A program made the translations under genes and the position numbers. Below, one piece after another: positions 1 to 12,731 of a stretch of DNA of 64,000 bases. Where the stretch lies: contig NC_066586.1 of NCBI RefSeq assembly GCF_905475345.1, positions 3,884,501-3,948,500 on the forward strand. Direction: 5' to 3'. How positions within the stretch are numbered: the stretch's first letter is position 1; each line of letters begins with the position of its first letter. This DNA comes from Vespula vulgaris. Its lineage: Eukaryota; Arthropoda; Insecta; Hymenoptera; Vespidae. The notes under the pieces are model-generated. The model was given only the letters and a program-made list of their open reading frames with translations. It was not told where the DNA came from and did no database searches.

Positions 1-97
1 TATTGCCGGGAGTGAATCTCTCGATCCCTTCTCTTCTGGCATCCCTTCACTACCCCTTCTCTATCACCCTTTCCTTTTATTTTACGGTTGTGTCGTC

Positions 98-285
98 TAT
101 ATATACATACATATATATATTATATATATATTTATATGTATATATTTATATGTACATTAATATTATCATAATATACATAACACACACACATATATATATG
201 TATGTATGTATGTATGTATGCATGTGCATAAAGTGTATGTTTTTTGTATATATGTATATAGATATGTAAGTAAATATGTATATGT
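98..285. repeat. Compound TA / GTAT / CA microsatellite
   Basis: Alternating TA runs, a short CA run and several ATGT units make up almost all of this stretch. Apparent reading frames through it are Tyr/Ile-rich artefacts of the repeat. Confidence 0.9.
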
Positions 286-2640
286 TTTTGCGTGAAGCGG
301 TGTCGGAAAGAGGATCGAAAGCAAAGCTCGATCATAAGCGGCCGCTTCGAGAACGACTTTCCACACGCGACGAACCCGCCTTGTAAATAATCGACATCCG
401 TTCGCGATATACTTACTTCGGTATGATCACGAAGGAGAATGTGTTCGCTTCCTCGCTCGAGAAATTTCATGATCTGTATAGGATACATCTTCGTGTTGGA
501 TCTTCGAAATTTATCTTTGCTCGTTGAAAGTGTTTAGGGAAAGGAAAGAAAAACTCGCGTTGGTTCTATTCGCATGGTAAATGTTAGGCTCTCTTTTTTT
601 CTTTTCTCTTTGTTGAATTATCTTTATACATATATTTTTTTATTTAATTTATAAAACTAAAATCAATAGGAAATAGTTTGATCGAAGAATTAGTTTCGAA
701 GTGTATGCTTATGTATCTATATTTATAGATGAGATATTAGAAAAAAAAGAAGAAAGAAGAATAAAATTAGAAGAAAATAATTGTAACGCAGAGTTACAAT
801 TTATGCGAATAATACTTATGACTTTTTCATTGCGATCATAATCAACAAGTTGAGAACGGATTTCGTATCAATGAGAAATCTTTCTTTAGATCGAGTATGG
901 AGAGAATCGCTCAGAAAGGCGAAGTGAAGACAAGACGATCGACGATCTATCGCTCTTTAAGATCCCGATCTCCCGCAGGTTAATCGCTCACCTTGTTACA
1001 GGTAGCCCGTGCGCTACGCAGGAGGCGCGATCGTCGAAGCGATCTATTGCTTCTGAGAGAGAGAGAGAGAGAGCATTTCTCTCTCACACATACATATGTA
1101 CATATACGTATACGTATATACATACACTATATTCTCGATGGCATTCGATCTTCCTCGAACACGAGAGGGACACGCGTGGGTGCCACGCCAGATTCGAAAC
1201 TTCTTTCGGAAATGACCTCATTGGAAGGCCGACCTTCGCTGTATGAGTCATTCGATTGAGACACGAATTAGGATGAGGTACCGAAAATTTCCAAATTTTG
1301 TAGTCCCACGTTACGAAATTATTTCTCAATGCTACCTGTTTAAATATATTATAATGACAAAAGGATCCAAGAAAAAAAAATCCATTTATTTTCATTTGAC
1401 ATTTTATTTTATCTCAATTTAGATATTATTCATTGTCGAGATTTTTAGAGAATAAAAAGTGATTAAGGATGAAACTATGTGTAAGAGATAAAATTGGTAT
1501 TATTAATATAGATATTGTCGTAATGAATTTTACTTTAGAAATATTTAATGATATTTAATATGTGTTACTTTAGATAAGTGACATTTTTAATTGATCTTTT
1601 ATTAAATGATTTGAAATATTATTAGAATTTTAATGTCCAATCGTAGAGAAACGATTTTCTAAGCGGCTTCAGCCAAAGGTCCGAATCGCGAACGCAATGA
1701 TTTATAACAGGAAACCTCTTTTCCATAGGTCAGACATTGTAGAGAGTGCGGACGGACACGCCTCGGCTCGATTTACGCTCAGTCGCGATTAGGGATCGAT
1801 AAAGGGAGCGGAACTCGCTTATCCCCTTTGGATCGATTTGATAGACGAGGCGCAACGTTTCCCGCGTCGCGGATCTTCGATAGTTCATCATCGAGCTTTA
1901 TCCCTTTGCCGATTCTCACGGCGATCGATCCGTTACCTTGTCCTCGTGACCTTTCTTACTTTCTTCCTTCCTATCATTTTCTTTTTTCCGTTCCTATATC
2001 AAAAAATGATCTATCATAGATCGTAGTACATATATCATCCTTATATAGATTTTTAAAAGCCTGTATAATTGTTTAGTACTTAAGCATAACTAATAATTTG
2101 CGAGTATATCTTTTATCATTTTAGATATTAAAATTTTGGAAATAATATTAAAAATTATTGCATTCAGTGTAACGCCGTATCTAATTTTAATTATTTTATA
2201 TTAAAAATATTATACTGCATTTCAATATTTTTTCTTTTATTTTCAGTAAAATACTGCAGTCTTACTGTCTATAATAGTATTCTTTTTTTATATTTAGATA
2301 TCAATTGTTATACAAATTATATATGAAATATTACAAAAATGCGATATTCAATAGAGTTTCTATTGAAAATTTCAATCTTGTTTTTTCTTAAACCAACAAA
2401 GATGCTACTTATTGACCAATATCAATTCTAATCAAATCCTTGTAATCAACGTTTTTAGATTGAACAAAAAACAGGAAAGAATGCGATTGCAGCGATCACG
2501 CACTATCCAATTAAAACAAAGAAACAGAATAAATAAGAAAGACCAGAAAGGTTAAGAGAGATCGATGTGGATAGAGATTAGATGGACGTAAAACTTATAA
2601 ATTCGTTGTTCGGTTCGTTGGGACGCAATGCGACGCATTG
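286..2640. other. Non-coding stretch with moderately complex blocks
   Basis: No gene is supported. The 300-490 block is non-repetitive. On the minus strand it reads a short frame (IMKFLERGSEHILLRDHTE) that runs into a GTAAGTAT donor-like site near 405, but no family is recognised. A (GA)n run lies at 1055-1073. About 1660-1945 is GC-richer, unique-looking sequence that could be a conserved non-coding element. The region from 2030 to 2500 is AT-rich with nothing recognisable. Confidence 0.5.
1055..1073. repeat. (GA)n microsatellite
   Basis: A pure GA dinucleotide run of about nine units. Confidence 0.9.
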
Positions 2641-2708
2641 CACGAGTAGTTGCAGCAGCAGCAGCACCACCACCAGCGGTTAAATGCAACGACGGTGGTT
2701 AGCTAGTA

Positions 2709-2828
2709 AGGGAAGAGAGAAGAAAGAGGAGGTTGTGGTGGAGCAGGAGCAGGAGCAGGAGGTGGAGGAGGTAGAGGAGGAGGTGGTGGAGGAGGAAGAG
2801 GAGGAGGAGGAGGAGGTGGAGGAGAGAG
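2709..2828. repeat. GGA/GGT-rich purine tract
   Basis: About 120 bp of imperfect GGA, GGT and GCA triplets, preceded by short CAG and CAC runs near 2650. It reads as poly-Glu/Val on one strand and poly-Ser/Pro on the other, so the frames across it are low-complexity artefacts. Confidence 0.85.
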
Positions 2829-2928
2829 TGTGCAGCACGCGCCTGCCAAACCGGAAATGCATCGGCAAGGAGGTATTACTACTGGAGGCACGAGAACTCG
2901 TACGTACCGCATAGGGTCCGTACCACAC

Positions 2929-2952
2929 GTACCGCACGCGTACGTGCGGTAC
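2929..2952. repeat. Palindromic GTAC/CGCACG hairpin
   Basis: Two perfect 10-bp arms, GTACCGCACG and CGTGCGGTAC, are separated by CGTA. The hairpin sits in a 2895-2990 cluster of repeated CGTAC, GTACCG and CACGT words, far above what the AT-rich background would give. Confidence 0.8.
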
Positions 2953-2999
2953 AGACCGTACACGTCACGCGACACCGCATCGTGCCGACGTACTTTACC

Positions 3000-5715
3000 T
3001 TTATCACAGTACTAGTCTCCTTTCTTTTAAATCTTAAAATTTAAATTTCTATCTTCGAAATAATGGAACTTTGATTCGGTAGATCTGGACTATACTTATG
3101 GGAAAAGGGTCTTTCTACGAATTTGACAAACTTTTCCATATGTTTTAATGCACGTCGTTTCGTATGTTTTATAAACAATTTTGGAGAAATTCATATATTT
3201 TCGTTGTTACTAATATATATTTTTTAGGATATATGTAGTATATATTATTCTATATTATATTGTGTTATTATTGGGAGATTATGAAAAGTAATTATGAAAA
3301 TGGTCTAAGTGAAAAATCTATAAAATCGTATCCGTTCCCACGATCGTAACATTTGTAAGATGTTATTTAGGTTACCCGTCATAAGCGATAACTTGACACA
3401 ATAATTAATTATATTATATTTGTGTTTCACTTTAGCTGAAATTGTTGTTGACGTATACTTGATTATCCGAGATGATATAATAACATGGTTCGTAGGCATA
3501 GAATTTTTTTGAAATTTTATATACTAATAATCGGAAGCTTCAGTTCTTTGACATTAACGTTTTGACAAGCTTCATTCTAGCTCGAGTCTCGAGTTTAATC
3601 GGTTTAAACTTTTACGAGTGGGAGAAAGCCCAGGAGAAAGGGGAGTCACGAATGATATTTTACTGGAAATGAGTCTCGCTTTTCGCATTAACGTGACTCA
3701 TCCTCTTCTCGACCGTGTGCTAGGACGAAACTCGACGGTGACGACGATCACTTTGGATAATGTCAGATACGAATGTCGGTAGAGAGCGAGTAAATGCCAA
3801 TGGCGAACGTTTTCATGGAGTTTACGTTCCACGTTTCTCGGATACGTCAATAAAATACGTATTACATATACTTGTAGTTATATACATCGGTAGTAAATAC
3901 ATGACATGAGTGTGTATTCGTGTTTGTATATGTATTGTCAGTTGACACGTTCATCCACGTGTAGTTAATTTCGCTAACGTCGTACGATTTAATCGTTCTT
4001 TCGCACGTGGCTTGTCATATATCATGATAATAAAAAGACGTAGATTTTAATATCTCTTTTTCGTATAAAAAAAAAAAACAAAATCAGATTACTGATTTTA
4101 CTCGAGCGTACGAACATTTATCCTCGATAACCCGATTTTGCTAATCCGTATAAAACGAGAACGTGAATGTGTAAAACTCGATAAAGACGAGATTGGTTTA
4201 AAATATTTTTAATAAAAAAGATTCACGTATTATGAAAAGCAAGTTTTTATAAAATTCCACGTCGTTGATCTAGTTTTGACCTACTTTCGTCGTATGATTT
4301 AATTATCGCTTAATCTTCACGGCAAGAGACATTCGCCGAGAACGAAAGAAGATCCCAACATAACTGTATCAACTCGTCGTAGTTTCAAATAGTTCAGACG
4401 TGTGTCTAAAGATAAAGATAGTTATTTTTCTCGAATGAAATTAATTTCAGGAGATCAGAGAGATTCGTTCGTTGCTTGGAATCAATCTATTATCTCTAAT
4501 AATTTGAAATTAATTATTCTTTAACTTCGTACAATTTCACGTCGCCTGAAATCACCATCGTATCTTGAAAATGACGTTCTATAATATCATTCATATTAGT
4601 TATAACATTTTCATATCTTTCTTTTTTTCTTTATTTGTTTTTTCTCTTTCGTTTTTTTTTTCACGATAATGTATACGTTATCCTTATGTAAATACTTAAT
4701 GCCATTCATATAAATACTTATCGTAATGTAGTCGACTCTTAATTTTAAGGGGATACTTGTTATATTCTAGGTGAAAATTTAGTTGGAAATTAATAAATAG
4801 ATTTCCTTTTATATTATGTTTGAGAATATATAACACAAGTAGGATATGTTTATCGCGATACAATTATACGTACAGTACTAAACGGCCAAGGATAATATTC
4901 CGAAGCGTTTGCATCGTAATGTCCGACTGTTATGCGTTCCTCGAACACGATAAATGCAAGGTGCATGTGTTCCTTTTCTAGTTTGTTCGTATGTACGATG
5001 TAAGAAAAGGCATCATCATCGGCCATAGAGGAGTTTGAAAATTCTCGACGAAAACGCGAGGCACGTTCTTCTCGTAATACCTTCAAAGTGCCTACGCCCT
5101 TGCTACACCCAACGATCTCGAGCGATCTCTTATCGCTCCTATGCAAATTCTATTCCATGTGTTCCTTCACCGACAGCTTTCTATGCAATAAGGAAGAACT
5201 TGTTATGATCGATCTTTTTCTCTCCTGGTTAACTCGATACGTATTTTTTTCCTCTTCCTCTCTCTCTTTCTATCTGTCTCTCTGTCTCTCCCTGTTTTCT
5301 CTTTGTTATTCTCCGTATGCACTTATCTCTTTTTATCGAATAAAAAAAGTCACTTAAAAACGCAACATCATCGGTATCAAAACTAATTTTACTCTACGAG
5401 TAAACTCGGATTAGAAGCGTTGAAAGTATAGGATTTCGTGTTGGTTCTGAAGAGAAAGAATATAATTGCTTTGTATGCACGTATATTCTATTTGAATTTA
5501 AAAGGAAAAGAAACAAAAAGGAATAGAAAAAAGAGGAAAAAAGAAAAGGAAAAAAAGGAAAATGCAAAATGCTTCATCGAAACATAATACTCGTATGATA
5601 TTGGAAGGAAACTTAATATTATGATAGTATTAGAATAATATTATGAAACCGACAAAAGTCTGTATAAGTATAGGCGATAAGATTAGGTGTATTCGTCCAA
5701 TGACTTATGTAGTAC

Positions 5716-5716
<1 letters not shown>
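3000..5716. other. Non-coding AT-rich stretch
   Basis: No gene is recognised. The block at 3590-4020 has more complex sequence, with an AP-1-like TGACTCA at 3694-3700 and CACGTG words near 3955 and 4004. The 4020-4850 part is AT-rich unique sequence. Near 5250-5300 there is a CT-rich run. A small minus-strand frame at 4850-5026 is listed separately. Confidence 0.5.
4850..5026 (-). CDS. Candidate 58-residue open frame, no known family
   Basis: The minus strand reads an ATG-initiated frame of 58 residues starting MADDDAFSYIVHTNKLEKEH and ending in a stop at 4850. Its composition is varied and not driven by a microsatellite, which is why it is listed. The frame stays open upstream of the ATG for about 40 more codons, so it could be part of a longer exon. 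A GTACGTAT donor-like word lies inside its 3' end. No domain, signal peptide or membrane segment is seen, and I do not recognise the protein. A chance frame is the likeliest alternative. Confidence 0.15.
   Translation of the reverse strand: MADDDAFSYIVHTNKLEKEHMHLAFIVFEERITVGHYDANASEYYPWPFSTVRIIVSR

Positions 5717-5753
<37 letters not shown>
5717..5753. repeat. (TA)n microsatellite
   Basis: Uninterrupted TA dinucleotides over about 33 bp. Confidence 0.95.
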
Positions 5754-5757
<4 letters not shown>

Positions 5758-6179
5758 GAGATATATACACGTTAGATGGTATATCAAATACGTGTCGTCG
5801 TGTCGTATAAGAAATACTTGAGGTACGCGTGTGAGGAAAAGGAGACTAGTCGGAGCCAAGTTGCGCAATTGAGAGTCGCGGAAAAACGTATACCGATTGC
5901 GTTACGTTACCTGCTGGGAACGTGCAGATTACAGACAAGTATCGAGCCGCTGTATGAAAAGGACGAGCGAGTTTCATACGGTCATCCAGCGACTTTTAAA
6001 TGTCCTTCTATGTATGTAAGTATGTATACGTGTGCATGTGTGAGAGAGAAAGAGACAGAGAAAAGATTTTCCATCGGCGAACAGACAACACGTGCAAGTA
6101 ACGTGAGAACTTTGCTTTCTTTTTCGATTTTGCTTCCAGGTTCCGCTTCTAACGTTACTTATCAATAGTAAATTATATT

Positions 6180-6187
6180 TATATATG

Positions 6188-6227
<40 letters not shown>

Positions 6228-6244
6228 GTGTGTGTATGTATATG
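6180..6244. repeat. (TA)n plus (TG)n microsatellite
   Basis: A TA run at about 6189-6225 is followed by a short TG run. Confidence 0.95.
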
Positions 6245-6710
6245 TTTTACAGAATTGATCGTTCGGTAGGACAAGGAAAGATAGAATTAAACAATTTTTT
6301 CTTCTCTTTTTGTTTTTAATGTTTTTATTCGTCTGTTTTACTTCTTCTATATATGATTATTTTTTTTTTCGAACAGACGTATCACTTGGGAATGAAATTT
6401 TATATAAAACAGTTTTCTACCGATTTGTTTTGTCAAGTGAACGAAAAAGAAGAAGAAGTAATATTGGATTTTATCGATATCTTCATAGGTTTGGTAAAGA
6501 TTTAAAAATAAGTGGTTGGAATAAAATTGAAGGAATAATTGATACGAAAATGGTAACGAGTTTAGTCATAATGATCGAATAAAAACGTCATTCTCGTCGG
6601 TAAGAAGAAGATGAGGAAGAAAGAACGTGAATATTATGTCATTACACGAAATTATACGACTCGTCCGTTATTTGGTGACGAGCTATTCAAAAACATCGAA
6701 TAACTTCGTA

Positions 6711-6826
6711 TCTTTCTCTCTTTCTCTTTCTCTCCCTCACTCTCTGTCTGTCTGTCTGTCTGTCCGTTTGTCCGTTTGTTGGTCTCTCTTTCTCTCTATT
6801 CTCTTCTCGTCTCTTCTCGTCTCGTC
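6711..6826. repeat. Pyrimidine tract with (CTGT)5
   Basis: CT-rich sequence with a CTGT tetranucleotide block at about 6743-6763 and later TCTCG repeats. Confidence 0.9.
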
Positions 6827-7735
6827 ACAGTCAACGTCTTCACTTCCGGCAGCACGAATTAAAACGGTACCGCTGGAGAATCGCGCGGGAAAGTCGGACA
6901 CGACCGAATCCTCTAACGCCAAGTCGTAAAACTCTTACGACTCATTCCGCTTCTCTCTCGTAGGTTTGCATTTTACCACGTGAAGCAATTAAAAGGAGAA
7001 CAAAAGTTGAAATAGCCATTTAAACTCTCTCAGGAACATTCGTATTCGTGATCTCTTTCTTTTCTTTTTTTTTTCATCTATTTTTTCTCCCTTTTTTCTT
7101 TTTTTTTTTCTTTTGTAGAAATTGTCTCACCAGTATTAGATCTAGAAAGGAAATTAGAAATCTTGATGATCCGTTAAAGACGTTGATTAGAAAGACATAG
7201 ATCCAACAGGAAATGATTCTTTCATTCGATCGATCGATTCTTGGTAAAAGAGATGAAATATCTTTTTTGTTTGTCCTCGTTAACGACGATCCTAGTTGGT
7301 ATTAGATTCTTTCTATAAAAAAAAAAAAAAGGAAAAAGACGAAAAGATAAAAACAAAGGAGATGTAAAAAAGAAAAATTATCCGACAAGAACGCATCGAT
7401 AAATATGTATTAGAAATTTTAGTATGGCAGCTGAAGGTGTGTTAAAGTGTTGCTCGACTAAAATACCACGAAGAAAGGGAAGTCGTTCTTCGTGAGTATC
7501 GTTTCTCTTCCATAAGAGAATACGTACTACGAGGATACGCTTGAAACCAGATGGAAATAAGATACTTTGTATTCCATGGGATTCCAATGACGTGCCACAA
7601 GTGCTATGTTTGGCGTTCTACTCGTCGAAAAGAAGGAGAAATTCTTCTCTTCTTTTCTGAGAGAGAAGAGAAGGATATTCTGTCGAATTTTTAATCGAAT
7701 TCTCGAAATTCACTTTTTCTTACACGCACACATTA

Positions 7736-7752
7736 TACATATATACATACAT

Positions 7753-7803
<51 letters not shown>

Positions 7804-7812
7804 ATATATACA
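7736..7812. repeat. (AT)n microsatellite
   Basis: An ATAC lead-in is followed by an AT run of about 43 bp (7759-7801). Confidence 0.95.
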
Positions 7813-8040
7813 TAAAATCTTTTTCGTACGCATATGAAGAGAAAAAAAAAAAAGAAAAAAAGAAGACAAAAGTCGAGATAAATATAATTTTTTGAAAAGA
7901 GCAAGCGTGCTTATATAATTTCCCTCATTTATTTTGTCATTGTGCGTATAAATGTACTGTCCTCGCGCAGAGATTACACAGGAAGTGACGTAACACAAAA
8001 TGACATTAAATTTGATAGCCTTGTTAGTTCAATTGCAATG

Positions 8041-8094
8041 TCTCTCTCTCTCTCTCTTTCTGTCTGTCTGTCTATCTGTCTATCTGTCTCTTTC
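8041..8094. repeat. (CT)n / (CTGT)n microsatellite
   Basis: A CT dinucleotide run grades into CTGT and CTAT tetranucleotides. Confidence 0.9.
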
Positions 8095-8449
8095 GGTCAT
8101 TCTTTATTTTGGAGGCTGCACCTCGACAAATCGACATCGTTTTGAGCGTTAATGAAGATGTAAGCCGTCATTATCAAGTTGTTTTTCTTTTTTACTTTTC
8201 TTTTGCCGTACCGAATTTCAATGAATTTCGGATGACAGTCCGGTTATCTTGACAAAAGAGATGACTGTACTTATACAAATACACAAGTAGATATGTGCAG
8301 AGAATGACGGACGAATTTGAAGGCTTATGATCGAGTATATAAACGATTTGATCGTTCGAGATCCAAGCGGATGTTCTTTGATCAAGTTGGACAGGCAGAA
8401 CGTTAAATGATTAATTACGAGGAAAGCTTTTTTTTCTTATCGAAATCAT

Positions 8450-8486
8450 GAGAGAGAGAAAGAGAGAGAGAGTGAAAGAGAGAGAA
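8450..8486. repeat. (GA)n microsatellite
   Basis: A GA run with AAAG and GTGA interruptions. Confidence 0.9.
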
Positions 8487-9117
8487 GTATTCATGTCGAT
8501 TTGCAGAGAAAAGACTTAAAGGACGAAGGAGAAGGTGCTCCGGTGTATTCCTGAGTATATGTTTATGTATTTATTTGTGCATGTGTGTTTATGTGTGTAT
8601 ATGCGTAGGCGTTATCGATCGAGCCTTCGGGCCATCCGGGCCTTTTTATGACGGCTATTACCGCGACCGTATTTCATTCGGCGTATTTGCGCTTGTCGTT
8701 GATAAACGATACAGTTATATTAACCACCCTGTACCCTCTTACTACTCTTCCTTTCTTACACGTCTCGGTATACCTTTACACCTCTTTTTTCCAATGCCAT
8801 ACGTACTACACGAGACAAGACTATTTTCCTTCGAATTGACACTCTACGTACAGGTATATAGAAAATTATGACAATGTTTTACATTTTTAAATAATAATCG
8901 GTGATTACTCGGAACAAATTTTTTGTTGTGATCAATTGAAGAAAGGTTTGTGTTATTTGTTCTTTCTTTTCTTTTTTTTTCTTTTTCTTTTGATTTATTA
9001 TAAATAGAGCAATTCTTTTAGACGATTAATGTTTGTATCTTTTTTTTATTTTTTATTTTAAAACAATTTAATCTACGCGTTACTATAATTTTCTGATATT
9101 CATCAGTCATTAACACT

Positions 9118-9393
9118 CAAGTATAAAATTTTAATCTAACGTCAAGTATATCATTTTTCTCTTTACTCTTATACAAAAATTAGAACTCTTTCTTTATTTT
9201 TCAAATTATTTCGAAAGAATCAATATTCCATAATACGTATAATCACAAGTAATTTAAGGCACCGTATAAAATTCTAAATCTTAAAGATATTCTTTTTCCT
9301 CGTTTTTACATAAAAATTATAATTCTTTTTTCTTGTCTAAGTTATTTTGGAAGAATCAATATATTCCATAATATGTATAATCATAATAATGGA
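9118..9393 (+). repeat. Degenerate tandem duplication, period about 136-143 bp
   Basis: Two adjacent diverged copies are seen. GTATAAAATTTTAATCT at 9121 matches GTATAAAATTCTAAATCT at 9264. AGAATCAATATTCCATAATA at 9216 matches an AT-inserted version at 9352. The flanking segments between these anchors also align. This is direct sequence evidence of an old local duplication. Confidence 0.85.
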
Positions 9394-9545
9394 AGACAAT
9401 TTATTGCTTCTGAAGGTGCACATAATCGGCAATAATCGGTCTGGACGCACCTGAGCCTCGTTAACGCGTTGCTTAATCGTCCTGTTCGTTGAAGAAACCC
9501 TTCACCTACTTTTCCTGTGCTCGAGATACTTACGTTCCAATCGTT

Positions 9546-9688
9546 GTCTCTCTCTTTCTTTCTTTTTCTCTTTCCTTCTTTCTCTTTCTCCAAGTATACA
9601 GGAGAATGCGTGAGCACGTCCGTCCTCTTTTCCCTCTCTCTCTTTCTCTCTTTCTTTCTTTCTCTCTTTCTCTCTTTCTCTCTCTGTA
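9546..9688. repeat. Two (CT)n-rich tracts
   Basis: CT/CTTT repeats at 9546-9591 and 9621-9688 are separated by about 30 bp of unique sequence. The five overlapping reading frames here exist only because of the repeat. Confidence 0.9.
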
Positions 9689-9895
9689 TTCTCCCACATA
9701 AAAGAGAGCCGGCACTTGACGCGAAGGATAACGTAACGCGATCGCACGAGACTCGAACGCTCGCCATTGTCGTCGCCTTTTCTGTATCCGCACCTTCGAC
9801 GAGGACGACTTTAAATAGTCACGACGTCCTTTCCAACTCCTACACATTTTCTCAATGATCATGAGCACGTAACTTGACGATCATGCTCAACAATT

Positions 9896-9898
9896 CTT

Positions 9899-9940
<42 letters not shown>

Positions 9941-9970
9941 TCCTTCTTTCTTTCTCTCTTTTTTTCTTTT
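9896..9970. repeat. (CT)n microsatellite
   Basis: A long CT run with CTTT and T-rich extensions. Confidence 0.95.
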
Positions 9971-10005
9971 CATCATTCTTCTTATTCTTCTCGATATATA
10001 CCATC

Positions 10006-10040
10006 AATTAATTTATTAATTTATTAATTTATTAATTTAT
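10006..10040. repeat. (TTTATTAA)n minisatellite
   Basis: About four head-to-tail 8-bp units. Confidence 0.9.
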
Positions 10041-10192
10041 AAAAATACACACACAGGCGTTCAAGCGTTTATACATATATATTTTTATTTAATTATTTCT
10101 TACACATATTTATTTATTTATTTAATAATATATTTTAATTAAATTTTTCTCTTCATTAAATATTTAAGTGTTTTCTTCTTTCATGTTTTATA

Positions 10193-10214
10193 CACGCACA
10201 CACACACACACACA
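10193..10214. repeat. (CA)n microsatellite
   Basis: About ten CA units. Confidence 0.9.
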
Positions 10215-12702
10215 TATTCTTTAATTAAATCTGCCACATTATGAATCTCATATTTATGAATATTTTTTTTTCTTAAAGTCAACTTGAATTCGGAATACAA
10301 TGATTTCTAGATTTTGAGAATTATAAGTTCAGTCGCACGAACGAAAAGGAAGCGGGTGCTCGTACCGCGGGAATTGGGTTATGGACGCGTTCGTGGCGAA
10401 GACTAATATCTTCCCTCGGCTTCCTTTCTTTCGGTAGATCGTAGGAATATCACGGTTCGCACGAGAAACCGTACCGTTTGCACGAGAATGCCTATTTCGA
10501 TTGTGTAACGTACCGTTTATTATCATTTTTTTTTTCCTTGGCAAATTTAATCGTTTTGTTGAAGGAAGACGAATTAACTTCGATCAGTTTGAAATGTTTT
10601 AGTGTCGTTAACGATGAGCTAATTTATCACGTTATAATTTCATCGTAATTTTAATGTCATTCATTCGGATTTGTGATACATAAAATACTATTAATATATA
10701 TGAGGAAATTTTTAATATATATTTTATTAATGTGTATAGAATGGATCACAAGAACTTTGAAGTGGGTCAAAAGTTCTTAAATGATTTTAAAAATCAATTA
10801 ATCTTTTGTAAGAACTTTTTGGCTGATTTTCTTTCCGCATTGCTAAACTATTATATGTCTAACTATATGTCAAAAGTCTCGAAAAAGATCTCGAAATTGA
10901 TTTTTATCTACTCTTTACGATAATAAGATCAATGAAGTATCAATCATACGTATTATCATAATAATAATCTTCTTGTACATACGTATACGTATGATATAAT
11001 TAATTATGTTATGCAAATAATTAAGAATGTAAAATTTTCGTTAATGGAACTGCGTTATTTAATTTGTTCAAGATCATGTTGTCATTCATTTATCCAATTT
11101 ACATTACATATCAGAGTAATTCTAAAGGTCAGGAGTTTACACACGTGTACAAAAATGTGAATCTGCAATTTTTTTTCGAGTCGGTTATTGCTTAGTCACG
11201 CAACGTTAAATCGATAGATTTACGTAAGATGTTTATCGTAAAGAAATTTGTGGAAGATTTATACCTGCGTATAAACTTGACACACGAGGCATGCATTTTT
11301 ATAAGAGCACCATCTGGTCATTATCGAATAATTTGCGGTCGATAATTTGCTGAGTTATATCACCTTTTGAACGAGCGTTAATGTTACTAACAGAGACAAT
11401 CAATCGTAAAATGACCTTTCTACGACGTTGTCCACGTAAGTATAGTTAAGTAGAAATAATGGAAGTTATCATAAGAATATTTTAATTATTAAAGAAGAAA
11501 GTGACCTTCTTTAATCATTAATCATTAACGAAACAACTTCATTCTGTTTCTTTTTTTTTGCAGGATTAAGAGGTAAGCTCCAAAAAAAAAGAATGGAATA
11601 CTGTAATTCAGTGTTAACGGATTCAAGACAATAGTTTCGAGATAAAAATTCGTGAGTATACTATTGTTTTAATTATCGATCTTAAATTGTTAATGAAATC
11701 GTGATGAATTTATATTAGTTTAGTAGAGAGAACAAATTCTTTGCGATTATGAAAAATAATGAAACATTCAAATGTGTCTCCTTCCTTCGATTAAATCCAA
11801 TTAAAAAAAATTCAATTACAACAAATCTTTCGATGCGACGTACATAATTGATAATTTAACTATCGTCATTAACCTTAATAGACCTCGCGTCTCATGTTAA
11901 AAAAATCTAGTACGCCATAACAAGGATTATCCTGTTCCTTTACAACAAAAAATTCTCTCTCGATAGCGACTGACTTCAATTTAAATCTTCCGAGCGAAAA
12001 GCGATTAGCAGCTAGGTCGATGGTGGTCGATGCAATAAGCGAGAGAGAAACGATCTTCTTAACGAGAACGCGTGACCTCGTATTCAAGGTTAAGAGGCAC
12101 GCGTGCGAACGAGCGAGTGAGAAGCGTAATTCTAGGTGCAACGACGACCTAACCGAGCAACCTATTACACTTTACGTTGTCGTACACGTTCGCGTTTTTC
12201 CTTTCAAGGTTGATGATGCATTTCCGCGAATCGTGCATTTCGTGCCAAAGAATTTTATTTCTACTAATCATAGAGAATGTTTCTTGAGTTTTTCTTATTT
12301 TTTTCTTTTGCTTCTTCTTTTTTTCCTCCTTCTTAAGTCCGACAGAAATTCTTTCTGAATTGAAAAAAAAAAAAAATAAATTAATTAATTAATAGAAGTA
12401 TAGGAACAGAGAAAAATTGATTTTACAATATAGAAATTTACGGGATTAGAGATAAAGAGTTACAACAACATTTAATTATGACAGTTAGAACTATAATTAA
12501 TATTAATGATAAATAATTTCGTTGATGTCGTGATATATAACTTGGTTATTTTTATATATAAATATATTGAAAAAAGGAAGGACAATAATAATGCATATTT
12601 CGCCCTAATTTTATAGGTCAGCAATTGCTACAGTAGAAGCAATAGTTACAATGAACATTTTAGTATATGTTAACCCATCGAATGGCATCTATAAATGGTT
12701 AT

Positions 12703-12731
12703 TTCTCTCTCTTTCTCTCTCTCTCTCTTTT
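12703..12731. repeat. (CT)n microsatellite
   Basis: CT run with CTTT interruptions. Confidence 0.9.

Larger units (their letters stand above)
5754..9117. other. Non-coding stretch dominated by microsatellites
   Basis: No gene is supported. A 130-codon ATG frame at 5776-6168 has no recognisable domain and is of a length expected by chance. The 6860-7620 part is unique, moderately AT-rich sequence. The 8600-8760 block is GC-richer and non-repetitive, containing GGGCCATCCGGGCC, and may be a conserved non-coding element. The 8880-9117 part is AT-rich. Confidence 0.5.

Noticed and set aside
5776..6168. 130-codon ATG frame
   Set aside because: Frames of this length are expected a few times by chance in 64 kb of this composition. 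The last third crosses a TATG/GA-rich stretch and no family is recognised.
9381..9868. Five overlapping frames of 70-128 codons on both strands
   Set aside because: All are created by CT arrays that lack stop codons in several frames.
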